Origin: Nitrososphaerales archaeon TH526
Lineage (GTDB): Archaea; Thermoproteota; Nitrososphaeria; Nitrososphaerales; Nitrososphaeraceae
Direction of reading: 5' to 3'
Length of the DNA: 8,741 nt
Assembly: GCA_014523665.1 (NCBI GenBank)
Contig: JAATVR010000462.1
Coordinates: 1 to 8,741, forward strand
The first letter of the stretch is position 1, and the number at the start of each line of letters is the position of its first letter. A program made the translations under genes and the position numbers. Below are positions 1 through 5,644 of this stretch, piece after piece. The notes under the pieces were generated by a model, which was not told the DNA's origin, did not search any database, and worked only from the letters and a program-made list of their open reading frames with translations.

Positions 1-1157
1 ATTTGTGCTCCCAGCGTATCGCTATCGCTAGGATGGGACTCTCCTTCCTCCTTTCTGGTCCATATCATCCCTTCCTTTGCTACAATCATACTAAACTTGC
101 CTTGTGCTCCTGATATCTTAAGATGCGAATCAATTGTGCTCTGAAGTTCTGCTGAGGCCATTGGTTTTACCGGCCCTCTGAACCACTGATTGGAAGCTTC
201 GTCATAATCCTTAAGTCCGCTGTAATGTACTATAAAGCATTCTTTTGCGTTCCACCTTCTCACAAGATCATATGCTTCTGTGACAGAGATCATTCCTGTT
301 TCAGGATGCTGATTATACGTTTCAGTCCCAAGTATTAGCAGATCTGGATTCCAAAGTATACTTTCGTTGGCTTCTGGGAGTGACAAAAAATCCCATCCTA
401 TTATTATCTTTAGATTCAGAATGTTCACAACGTATATTACAGCGCCATCAGGAGACTCATTCCCGTGATTAGCTTGAAAGGCAATTATTGAAAATGGTCC
501 AACATTGAAAAATTCGTTGGGAGTTACAGTTTGGAAGGATATAGACTTTTCAAGGGTGTTACTCGTCAGAGAGGTGCTAGATAACAAGTCCTTCACAATG
601 TATTCTTGGCATACTCGAGTACAATAGACCCTAATCTTGTTTTTGACTGCATGATCTGCAGCCGAGGATTGTCTGAGGATAAGATTGGGAAGGTCTTTTA
701 TATGATCTTCGTGAGGATGAGAAATTAGTAATGCGTCAAAAAGATAAGCTTCCTTATTGTGCAAAGCCGAGTTCTGTATCTGAGAGCTAAGTGGTGACAG
801 TAGTGATGGTGAACCTAGCGAAGGACTAGAACTCAAACTGGCCTGATTCTGAGTACCCTCTAATTGATATTTCTTTATTCCAAGGTCTAAAAGTCCTTTC
901 TCGACACTACTAATTACTCCGTCACCGAGATCGAAGAGGATATGAAAGTCAGGACCTAAAGTATTCTGTTTGGTATCGCGTACAATTATTGAGCAAGATG
1001 TATTTGTTTCCATCTTAGATTGTACTATTTCAGCATATCTTTCAGATGTTTCTTGATCACCTAAACGACTCTTATCAGGTAACACTCCGTTAATTCTTAC
1101 TATTACTTCTTTTTGACTTGATTGATTCTTATTGCTTTCGTCATATAACGGCACCAT
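1..1157 (-). CDS. Metallo-beta-lactamase-fold hydrolase (3' end beyond window)
   Basis: This frame is open for 385 codons and runs off the left edge, so the C-terminus is missing. The metal-binding set of the metallo-beta-lactamase fold is complete: HPHEDH at residues 147-152, preceded by the strand FDALLIS; His231 in NHG; Asp256 in GWDF; and His311 in HYSG. A FDLGDG strand lies at 75-80. The stretch from about 272 to 316 (PDLLILGTE, then ETGMISVTEAYDLVRR) resembles the end of PhnP-like and RNase-Z-like members. The family hydrolyses phosphodiesters, lactones and other esters with two metal ions; the substrate here cannot be told. Residues 101-130 are a Ser/Leu/Gln-rich low-complexity insert just before the metal motif. 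No signal peptide is seen, so it is probably cytoplasmic. The start is firm: an in-frame TAG at 1161-1163 lies just upstream of the ATG, and a TATA box sits about 26 bases upstream, indicating a leaderless message. Fold assignment is strong; exact function is unknown. Confidence 0.88.
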   Translation of the reverse strand, partial: MVPLYDESNKNQSSQKEVIVRINGVLPDKSRLGDQETSERYAEIVQSKMETNTSCSIIVRDTKQNTLGPDFHILFDLGDGVISSVEKGLLDLGIKKYQLEGTQNQASLSSSPSLGSPSLLSPLSSQIQNSALHNKEAYLFDALLISHPHEDHIKDLPNLILRQSSAADHAVKNKIRVYCTRVCQEYIVKDLLSSTSLTSNTLEKSISFQTVTPNEFFNVGPFSIIAFQANHGNESPDGAVIYVVNILNLKIIIGWDFLSLPEANESILWNPDLLILGTETYNQHPETGMISVTEAYDLVRRWNAKECFIVHYSGLKDYDEASNQWFRGPVKPMASAELQSTIDSHLKISGAQGKFSMIVAKEGMIWTRKEEGESHPSDSDTLGAQ

Positions 1158-1178
1158 ATCCTATATATGCAGCCAATG

Positions 1179-1186
1179 ATTTATAA
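1179..1186 (-). promoter_or_regulatory. TATA box of the metallo-hydrolase gene
   Basis: On the minus strand this reads TTATAAAT, centred about 26 bases upstream of the ATG at 1157. That is the archaeal spacing for transcription starting at or next to the start codon. A second AT-rich stretch (ATATATAG, about 1161-1168) is too close to the start to serve as its TATA box. Confidence 0.6.
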
Positions 1187-1404
1187 CCATTACACGCAGT
1201 CAGCAGCTAAAGTTATACCTCAGATCAATTAATACGAGTTGATTTCATAAGCATTTCCCATCAAAGCTTGTAATCACAAATTTTACTGACATTCACTAAA
1301 GGTAGGCCAAATGTAATTACTGATAAGAGGGATCGTTGGTTGAACTCAAAGCTTGCTAAAATCTCTTTCGAAAACGTGATGTCGTATTATTGCTTTTCAA
1401 TAAA

Positions 1405-1414
1405 AATATAAAAG
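1405..1414 (+). promoter_or_regulatory. Strong TATA box, copy 1 (AATATAAAAG)
   Basis: AATATAAAAG is a near-ideal archaeal TATA element. Its centre lies about 25 bases upstream of the ATG at 1434. The identical 10-mer recurs 121 bases downstream. It could drive a very small protein or an untranslated RNA. Confidence 0.4.
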
Positions 1415-1433
1415 AATCAAAAATGGATTATTG

Positions 1434-1532
1434 ATGAAATATGTATATACATTCCCAGTCAACAAGATGCAGAAAGGGAGTATTTTGAATCTTAATTTGC
1501 TAGTATTCCTTTTTCATGTCTATAGAATATAA
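1434..1532 (+). CDS. Possible 32-residue microprotein
   Basis: ATG to TAA gives 32 residues beginning MKYVYTFPVNK, with a hydrophobic half near the C-terminus (LNLNLLVFLFHVY) that could span or touch a membrane. The main support is placement: the TATA box AATATAAAAG is centred about 25 bases upstream, the spacing seen for leaderless genes in this window. There is no recognisable family. In AT-rich sequence an ORF of this length arises easily by chance, and the transcript could equally be non-coding. The stop overlaps the second TATA box, so the two units abut. Confidence 0.2.
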   Translation: MKYVYTFPVNKMQKGSILNLNLLVFLFHVYRI

Positions 1533-1535
1533 AAG
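1526..1535 (+). promoter_or_regulatory. Strong TATA box, copy 2 (AATATAAAAG)
   Basis: Identical to the box at 1405-1414. Expected transcription start is near 1555, a few bases before the ATG at 1561. Confidence 0.4.
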
Positions 1536-1560
1536 GCACCATGACCTATTTAGTTTCCCT

Positions 1561-1653
1561 ATGAAGACATTTATTCAGAATGCCCAAAACTCCTGTTTAT
1601 GGGCTTCCATCTGGGTAATGTTTGCGATATTTGACTATGATCGATCACTCTAA
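1561..1653 (+). CDS. Possible 30-residue microprotein
   Basis: ATG to TAA gives 30 residues starting MKTFIQNAQN, followed by an aromatic hydrophobic stretch (LWASIWVMFAIFDY) and a charged end. The TATA box at 1526-1535 would place the transcript start about six bases ahead of the ATG. No family is recognised. Like its upstream neighbour it is supported only by promoter position and could be a chance ORF within a non-coding RNA. Confidence 0.2.
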   Translation: MKTFIQNAQNSCLWASIWVMFAIFDYDRSL

Positions 1654-1689
1654 GAAGCGTGCTTGATGGAAAATAATTATCTTGTCATC

Positions 1690-1941
1690 TCATAACCGGC
1701 GGGTATCGCTCTCGCCGTAAAATTCTTTGTCAAATGCAAGAATCGCAAGAACCAACGCTATAATGGTGAAAATTCCTGCAATACTGTAAAATTGCCATGG
1801 TACTATTGGCGCGGAAGCGGGAAGAGCATAAGAGAACAAGAAAGCAAAGAAGAAGAGCACAGCAATCACGATGCCAATAAGAAATCTCCAAGCTGACTGG
1901 TCGAGCCTTTTAGGGAACCTAATTTTGGAATAAATATTCAT
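1690..1941 (-). CDS. Small membrane protein with two transmembrane helices
   Basis: From the ATG at 1941 the protein has 83 residues. A basic N-terminus (MNIYSKIRFPKRLD) precedes a first hydrophobic helix at about residues 19-41 (FLIGIVIAVLFFFAFLFSYA). A short loop with PASAPIVP and a second helix at about 52-73 follow, then an acidic/basic tail ending DTRRL. Both ends are probably cytoplasmic, given the positive N-terminus and even helix number. An in-frame GTG at 1971 would add ten residues, but no TATA box is placed for it. An A-rich TATA-like tract at about 1955-1965 lies nearer the usual distance for the ATG. No family is recognised and the function is unknown. The gene at 4105-4338 has the same layout without clear sequence similarity. 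Confidence 0.6.
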   Translation of the reverse strand: MNIYSKIRFPKRLDQSAWRFLIGIVIAVLFFFAFLFSYALPASAPIVPWQFYSIAGIFTIIALVLAILAFDKEFYGESDTRRL

Positions 1942-2584
1942 TGATCTGCCCGTGTTTATTTTTTTGAACACAGCTAAAATTGAATGTTGAGATCATGGAT
2001 TCCGCATTCCTCGCTTGTTTGGTCTATGTATGTCAGATTAAACTAAATAGGCTTCGATACTAGCTAAATTCTATAGCAAAGGTCAGTGGCAATTTAGCCT
2101 TTACGATCCGTTAAATTGATTCACAATTAATAGATTGGAATGAGGTAGGCAAGGCAAATCTATGGTACTCGTTAATCTGTCCAAGATGTCCGTTAACACA
2201 GATGCCTGAGTCATATGCACACCAACAATTTGGGAATAACTATTCAAGCACGGATCAACACTAATTGGGCACAGCGAATCACCAATTTCTGGCCTACCAG
2301 ATACTGGTATTCAAAATAACTTTGTATGCTTGTCGTTATCGTGTAAGTGCGCTGAAATTCAGGAATCCGGTTATCCCGAGCATTTTGTAGATTCTACGCG
2401 TTGATGAATAGGGGGATAGACCTAAAAAAAGCAATTAGATTCTGATTAAAATATAATATTGACCAAATGGTAAAATTCCACTCTTTCGGCTGATAATGTC
2501 TTCAAGCTGATGAAAGATAAAAATACATTTAGCCTAAGTTTTGTGCTCACATCCTGCGCTTTTGATAAATGACGCAATCGACTT
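1942..2584. other. Long gap without a convincing gene
   Basis: Roughly 640 bases in which I can support no gene. It contains a small perfect inverted repeat, TACCAG-ATA-CTGGTA (2295-2309), and an AT-rich TATA-like tract (ATTAAAATATAATATT, about 2445-2460). It also has an A-run at 2424-2430 that reads as a T-run on the minus strand. Short ORFs of 15 to 34 codons (for example 2215-2319) lack promoter or compositional support. No tRNA is seen. Confidence 0.4.
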
Positions 2585-2731
2585 ATGAATTGCATGACAT
2601 GGGACTGCAATACCAAGGATTATTTGAATATCAATAAAGTCAGTAGTATTATTACCGACCCACATGGCTTACCCGTAGTATATAGAGTGACTGGGAGGAC
2701 GAGGAGTAGACATTTTGAATATCTTTTCTAA
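2585..2731 (+). CDS. Possible small soluble protein, 48 residues
   Basis: ATG to TAA gives 48 residues. The composition looks protein-like: two cysteines near the N-terminus (Cys3, Cys8), then a stretch with SSIITDPHGLPVVYRVTG at about 20-37 that could form two strands around a DPHG turn, and a basic tail RTRSRHFEYLF. There is no signal peptide or membrane helix. An in-frame TGA at 2570-2572 makes the ATG at 2585 the first possible start. A TATA-like TTTGATAAAT at 2561-2570 lies about 20 bases upstream, slightly short of ideal. The gene ends 36 bases before the promoter of secreted protein A. I do not recognise a family. It is the most gene-like ORF in the otherwise empty stretch before 2802. 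Confidence 0.35.
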   Translation: MNCMTWDCNTKDYLNINKVSSIITDPHGLPVVYRVTGRTRSRHFEYLF

Positions 2732-2766
2732 GTGCATTAATATTGCTCGTACGGGGTACATACGCC

Positions 2767-2781
2767 GAAAGTTTTTATAAT
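2767..2781 (+). promoter_or_regulatory. BRE/TATA promoter of secreted protein A
   Basis: GAAAG followed by TTTTTATAAT reads as a purine-rich BRE plus TATA box. The first G of GAAAG (2767) is exactly 35 bases upstream of the TTG at 2802. The same GAAAG plus T-rich TATA arrangement occurs 35 bases before the start of secreted protein B (7639 to 7674), which supports leaderless starts at both positions. Confidence 0.6.
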
Positions 2782-2801
2782 TCCGATCAGACTTGGTACT
2801 A

Positions 2802-3995
2802 TTGGTAAACTCGGGCCTTTTTTTCGTTGTTATTGCTGGTATCGTGACTTCATTTATGTCGCCTTCAACTTCGAGTGGTCAATTTCAAAATTCTCTTTTG
2901 TTCAATGGACCCCTGTTAGTAGAACATGCTCTGGCTCAGCAGGATGGAGAAGGTTCGCCCGAATCCAATGACTTAGATGAAGCTGACAATGAGCAGGTTG
3001 AGGATGAGAATGGTTCTGAAACGCCCGGCGATACAAGTGGGTCTACATTTGAGAATGTGGTCCCTTCTTCCAGCGGTGGATGTCCCGTAGATTTTGCATT
3101 GGATCCGACGACCGGAGAGTGTGATTCGACCTTAGGCCCATGCCCTGAAGGGGAGACCAGAGGGGAATCGGGATTTTGTGCAGCGATGCCGGAAACCTGC
3201 CCTCCTGGTACGTATATCAATGAGGATCCTCTATGCGAGCCTTGCCCCACAGAGGGTGATATTCCCAGTGAGTGCACTGCTCCACAACCACAAGTAGAAC
3301 AAGGGCCAGAAACAGGTGCAGAACCAGAGCCAGAGCCAGAAGATGGAACAGGAATAGAGACACAGCCTCTGCCCGGTATAAATAATACGTCTATCCCTGG
3401 TAATACGTCTATCCCTGGTAATACGTCTATCCCTGGTAATACGACTTTCCCTGGTAATACGACTTTCCCTGGTAATACGACTATCATTACTATTAATAAC
3501 GCTATAGCACAAGCATTTTCCAGTACTACCTACAACACCAATATACTTCAACAATTGGCAGCGAACACCTTGCTTGTGGGCGAGGAGACAATTCCAATGC
3601 AAGGCTTGATAAAGGCAAACGACTCTAGATTGCTTTCCACATTTGAACCTTTCCGGCTTCTAGGCGGCAGTGCAATTGTTTACCTTCCAACCAGTAACAT
3701 CTCCACTCCCACTTCGCCTGCTGGTTCCTCGTTTGTCGTGAATTCTTATAGCCTTCAGTTATTAGCACTAGATGGAGATAGCCAACAGTACGTTACTCTT
3801 CCATCTGTGAAGATGCCCGTCGTGGAAAACTCCTACAAGTCTGTTCTTGGAGAGGCGTTTAAAGGTACTAATCCATTTACAGGAGAACAGGTTACTGTAG
3901 ACAATATCAAAGCGCTGTACCTGCTTAATGAATCCAATCAAACCATCACTTTCGGATATGGTAGTAGTGTTGCTCTGCTAACGATAGTAAGATAG
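2802..3995 (+). CDS. Secreted Cys-rich protein A with sequon repeat
   Basis: From the TTG at 2802 the protein has 397 residues. A hydrophobic signal segment (GLFFVVIAGIVTSF, about 5-19) and a long Ser-rich spacer end in GPLLVEHALA before QQD, suggesting cleavage after Ala45. An acidic stretch follows, then eight cysteines at about 94-158 in repeated CP-x-G-x-C style units, a PEPEPED segment, a tandem hexapeptide NTSIPG/NTTFPG (195-227), and a beta-rich C-terminal domain of about 165 residues. There is no C-terminal membrane anchor. Its role is probably extracellular or cell-surface, with glycosylation at the many N-x-S/T sites; the biochemical function is unknown. An in-frame TTG at 2793 would add three residues, but promoter spacing favours 2802. 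An in-frame TAA at 2778-2780 excludes longer forms, and the next ATG would lose the signal. Secreted protein B shares its first three sections. Confidence 0.85.
   Translation: MVNSGLFFVVIAGIVTSFMSPSTSSGQFQNSLLFNGPLLVEHALAQQDGEGSPESNDLDEADNEQVEDENGSETPGDTSGSTFENVVPSSSGGCPVDFALDPTTGECDSTLGPCPEGETRGESGFCAAMPETCPPGTYINEDPLCEPCPTEGDIPSECTAPQPQVEQGPETGAEPEPEPEDGTGIETQPLPGINNTSIPGNTSIPGNTSIPGNTTFPGNTTFPGNTTIITINNAIAQAFSSTTYNTNILQQLAANTLLVGEETIPMQGLIKANDSRLLSTFEPFRLLGGSAIVYLPTSNISTPTSPAGSSFVVNSYSLQLLALDGDSQQYVTLPSVKMPVVENSYKSVLGEAFKGTNPFTGEQVTVDNIKALYLLNESNQTITFGYGSSVALLTIVR
3384..3482 (+). repeat. 18-base coding tandem repeat (NTSIPG x3, NTTFPG x2, partial)
   Basis: Three identical 18-base units (AATACGTCTATCCCTGGT) start at 3384, 3402 and 3420. 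Two identical variants with ACT TTC replacing TCT ATC start at 3438 and 3456, and a partial unit starts at 3474. The unit length keeps frame and each copy carries one N-T-S/T glycosylation sequon. Codon identity between copies points to recent tandem duplication, so copy number may vary between strains. Confidence 0.95.
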
Positions 3996-3999
3996 TCAG

Positions 4000-4019
4000 T
4001 TGACAAGAGTCAATTTTTT
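4000..4019 (+). terminator. Stem-loop plus T-run after secreted protein A
   Basis: Five bases after the stop codon there is a perfect five-pair stem, TTGAC-AAGA-GTCAA, immediately followed by six T. Archaea mainly need only the T-run. The stem looks like a bacterial intrinsic terminator, although it is short and A/T-rich. Confidence 0.6.
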
Positions 4020-4104
4020 CTCATCAAATAAAACAACCAGCACTTGCTCTGTATAAAGAAGAATGAGAGGTACAATTCAAGATAATTTTAGAACAAGATT
4101 TCTG

Positions 4105-4338
4105 CTAGTGATCATATCGATCCTTCTCTTTACCAAATGAACGAAACAATGCTCCGCTAAAGACCAATATAGCTGTTAACGCAGAGCCGACCATAGCCCT
4201 CTCAACCGGAATCGAAGTGAGTACTGATATCATCAAAAAGGTTATAGCGCCTGCTACAAGACTTAGCGGCAGCCAAGTCTTGATCGCCGATGAAGACCTA
4301 ATCACTCTATTTCTTGTGTAATTCAATAATCTATCCAC
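4105..4338 (-). CDS. Small membrane protein with two transmembrane helices
   Basis: The protein has 77 residues from a GTG start. A basic N-terminus (MDRLLNYTRNRVIRSSS) is followed by a hydrophobic helix at about 22-42 (WLPLSLVAGAITFLMISVL), a short loop (TSIPVERAM) and a second helix at about 50-66 (VGSALTAILVFSGALF). The tail is charged (GKEKDRYDH). Both ends are expected in the cytoplasm. An in-frame TAA at 4348-4350 (minus strand) leaves this GTG as the first usable start. GGTG about a dozen bases upstream may be a weak Shine-Dalgarno. It converges on secreted protein A and diverges from the PAC2 gene. No family is recognised. It resembles the 1690-1941 protein in layout only. Confidence 0.55.
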   Translation of the reverse strand: MDRLLNYTRNRVIRSSSAIKTWLPLSLVAGAITFLMISVLTSIPVERAMVGSALTAILVFSGALFRSFGKEKDRYDH

Positions 4339-4385
4339 ATTTATTGATTACACCCGGTGAATCACAATCACAATGGAAATTCAAT

Positions 4386-4423
4386 CAAATATTTTTAAGA
4401 CGAGAAATGAATATACTATTATT
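4386..4423. promoter_or_regulatory. AT-rich divergent promoter region
   Basis: The 116-base gap between the divergent starts at 4338 (minus) and 4455 (plus) contains AAATATTTTTAAG (4388-4400) and ATATACTATTATT (4411-4423). The first could act as a TATA element on either strand, and the second is better placed for the PAC2 gene with a short leader. An ATG at 4407 in the PAC2 frame is closed by TGA at 4431, making an eight-codon upstream ORF. Assignment of boxes to genes is inference. Confidence 0.35.
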
Positions 4424-4454
4424 GTCTATTTGACCTCTAATCGAAATCCACACC

Positions 4455-4748
4455 GTGAAGAAGGTAAATCTAAGGGGAGGAACACTTATTGATGGTTTCC
4501 CAAGCGGAGCATTAGCAAATTCAATAGCCTCAACGTGTTTCATGAATTCAGTCCTCAACGAACTTGTCTCGATAATCGATTCACCGAGTTTTCCGCCGGT
4601 ATCTATGGTAAGTAATGGGATTGGAAATTTTCCAACCAGGATTTATACAAATGAAAATCTAAGAGTTGCTTTTCTAATTTCTGAACTGAACTTTGATCCC
4701 TCAATCTATTATTATGTTTCAAGAACGATATTACGATGGGCTAGATAA
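4455..4748 (+). CDS. PAC2 N-terminal fragment (97 residues)
   Basis: This is the part translated if the TAA at 4746 stops translation. It holds the first half of the PAC2 Rossmann-like fold: the GFPSGALANSIA loop-helix at residues 14-25 (the family's glycine-rich turn), a helix to about 42, the FPPVSMVSNG strand at 46-55, FPTRIYTNENLRVAFLISE at 59-77, and a helix ending WAR. It lacks the second half of the central sheet and the C-terminal helices, so a stable chaperone is unlikely from this piece alone. Confidence 0.6.
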   Translation: MKKVNLRGGTLIDGFPSGALANSIASTCFMNSVLNELVSIIDSPSFPPVSMVSNGIGNFPTRIYTNENLRVAFLISELNFDPSIYYYVSRTILRWAR

Positions 4749-4763
4749 AATGGATGTGAGCTT

Positions 4764-5174
4764 GTGATTAGTGCAGGGACATTGCTTGATGAAGAACCAA
4801 ACTATTCGCAGAAGGAACACGATTTCGATGGTGTGTTCGGAGTGGCAAGTACGAAAAGGGCCAGAGACCGAATTAGAAGCGCTAAGACGATACGGGAGGT
4901 ATCTAACGGATCAGTTAGCGGGATCCCTGTATTGCTGTTGAATGAAGGAATGATCTTAAACTTTGATGTCAATGTTTTGTTAGAAAAAACTATTAAAGAG
5001 GCTTCAGAATATGGACCTGCCGCATCTATTTCGGAAGCCATCATGAAATTAGTCCCAGGTCTTTCCTGTGACATTCGAACCCTACTTGCCAAAGCCAAGA
5101 CGTTTGAACAAGATTTAAGAAGGGTGGTCCGAGCGAAAAGATTCTGCGATAAGTCTGTATGGATAGCATCATGA
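4764..5174 (+). CDS. PAC2 C-terminal fragment (136 residues)
   Basis: This is the same reading frame continued after the TAA. The first available start codon is GTG 4764, within ELVISAGTL, which would cut into a core strand. No Shine-Dalgarno sequence is visible, so independent translation is doubtful. Recognisable parts are DGVFGVASTKRARDRI (22-37), VSGIPVLLLNEG (51-62), YGPAASISEAIMKLVP (83-98), and SCDIRTLLAKAKTFEQDLRRVV (100-121), the C-terminal helix typical of the family. The intact frame argues that the stop is recent or artefactual. Confidence 0.5.
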   Translation: MISAGTLLDEEPNYSQKEHDFDGVFGVASTKRARDRIRSAKTIREVSNGSVSGIPVLLLNEGMILNFDVNVLLEKTIKEASEYGPAASISEAIMKLVPGLSCDIRTLLAKAKTFEQDLRRVVRAKRFCDKSVWIAS

Positions 5175-5498
5175 CGATTTGGAATCAATAAGAGAATTAG
5201 ATATCACTACCTACAACTCTATCAATGGCTTTCAAAGTAAATGACTAAAGAATTCAGTGTTATAATTTAAGTTAGTTCTTATCTCAAGAGTCTGCGATAA
5301 ATTATAAAATTGCTTTAAATGTGCTGTAAATTGTGTGGTGTTTTTTAGATCTTTATGAAAATTCAAGTAAGCTTAATTAATTCTGCCTCTTATAATTCCT
5401 CGCGAGTTGTACGTTTGATTCATAATCGATACAACAAGGCTTCGTTCTTGATGCGCACTAGATAAGCCATCATTCCTAGTCTTATTCCAGGACCATGA

Positions 5499-5520
5499 CC
5501 AGATCAGTCAACTGATCTGG
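5499..5520. repeat. 22-base interrupted palindrome
   Basis: The arms are CCAGATCAGT and ACTGATCTGG around a CA centre, a perfect ten-base dyad. As RNA it would form a nine-pair stem with a TCAA tetraloop. It has no T-run after it, so it is unlikely to be a terminator. It lies about 110 bases upstream of the dehydrogenase TATA box and could be a binding site for a dimeric regulator, or the hairpin of an untranscribed or unrecognised RNA. Confidence 0.6.
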
Positions 5521-5609
5521 GATACGGTAGCAATTTCTACATTCTCACCAACCTCTTATTTATCGATTTGGGGCTAAAATGTAATGAACCGAAACAACTT
5601 ACCGCAATC

Positions 5610-5618
5610 GTTATATGA
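5610..5618 (+). promoter_or_regulatory. TATA box of the propeller dehydrogenase
   Basis: GTTATATGA is centred about 31 bases upstream of the TTG at 5645, predicting a leader of only a few bases. No Shine-Dalgarno is visible. This box differs from the GAAAG plus T-rich form used by secreted proteins A and B. Confidence 0.45.
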
Positions 5619-5644
5619 TCTGAGCAATAGGTAGATTTGTTAAT

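Larger units (their letters stand above)
1158..1689. other. Gene-poor gap with two identical TATA boxes
   Basis: No ORF of usual gene length lies in this 532-base gap. The only structured signal is a pair of identical 10-base TATA-like boxes on the plus strand (1405-1414 and 1526-1535). Each is followed at promoter distance by an ATG opening a tiny ORF, listed separately. No tRNA or obvious strong hairpin was seen. Confidence 0.5.
4455..5174 (+). pseudogene. PAC2-family (proteasome assembly chaperone type) gene broken by in-frame TAA
   Basis: One continuous frame of 239 codons runs from GTG 4455 to TGA 5172 and is interrupted only by TAA at 4746-4748. Read through, it matches the archaeal PAC2 family (usually about 240-250 residues) from end to end. 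Landmarks are GTLIDGFPSGALANSIAS near the N-terminus, FPPVSMV and FPTRIY, then RTILRWAR-stop-NGCELVISAGTL, DGVFGVASTKRARDRI, VSGIPVLLLNEG, and LVPGLSCDIRTLLAKA. In relatives the position of the stop falls in a helix-to-strand stretch (compare WAKENGC), where Lys, Glu or Gln is usual, so one base change from AAA, GAA or CAA would explain it. An in-frame TGA at 4431 makes GTG the first usable start. Family members help assemble or partner the 20S proteasome. Either the gene is newly inactivated, it makes two fragments, or the base is a sequencing error. Confidence 0.75.
5175..5644. other. 470-base gap with palindrome and a tiny ORF
   Basis: No gene of ordinary length is present. Notable items are an AT-rich TATA-like run AAATTATAAAATT (about 5299-5311), a GGTG plus T-run (5337-5346) that may end a transcript, a basic 36-residue ORF at 5355-5465 (MKIQVSLINSASYN to FLMRTR) of doubtful reality, and the 22-base palindrome at 5499-5520. 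The dehydrogenase promoter lies at the right end. Confidence 0.45.

Noticed and set aside
2400..2446. Possible C/D box small RNA (TTGATGA followed by CTGA)
   Set aside because: The C box does not match RTGATGA fully and no internal D'/C' pair is seen.
3384..3482. Possible CRISPR-like repeat array
   Set aside because: The units are contiguous with no spacers, 18 bases long, in frame, and inside a coding sequence.
2936..3487. Long open frame of 183 codons on the minus strand, opposite secreted protein A
   Set aside because: Its sequence is an antisense image of the plus-strand Cys-rich part and of the hexapeptide repeat. The plus frame has a signal peptide, promoter and terminator, whereas this one has none.
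4063..4140. 25-codon plus-strand ORF with a hydrophobic end after protein A
   Set aside because: The TATA-like GTATAAAG is too close to its ATG, it overlaps the end of the 4105-4338 gene in antisense, and nothing else supports it.
4455..5174. PAC2 split by a frameshift
   Set aside because: Both halves lie in the same frame (4455 and 4764 differ by a multiple of three), so the lesion is a nonsense codon, not a shift.
4802..5188. 128-codon minus-strand frame opposite the PAC2 second half
   Set aside because: The plus strand carries clear PAC2 motifs. The antisense product has no recognisable feature or promoter.
5355..5465. 36-residue basic ORF in the 470-base gap
   Set aside because: Its ATG lies 15 bases after a GGTG and T-run with no well-placed TATA box. 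Composition and length are compatible with chance, so it is noted only in the gap entry.
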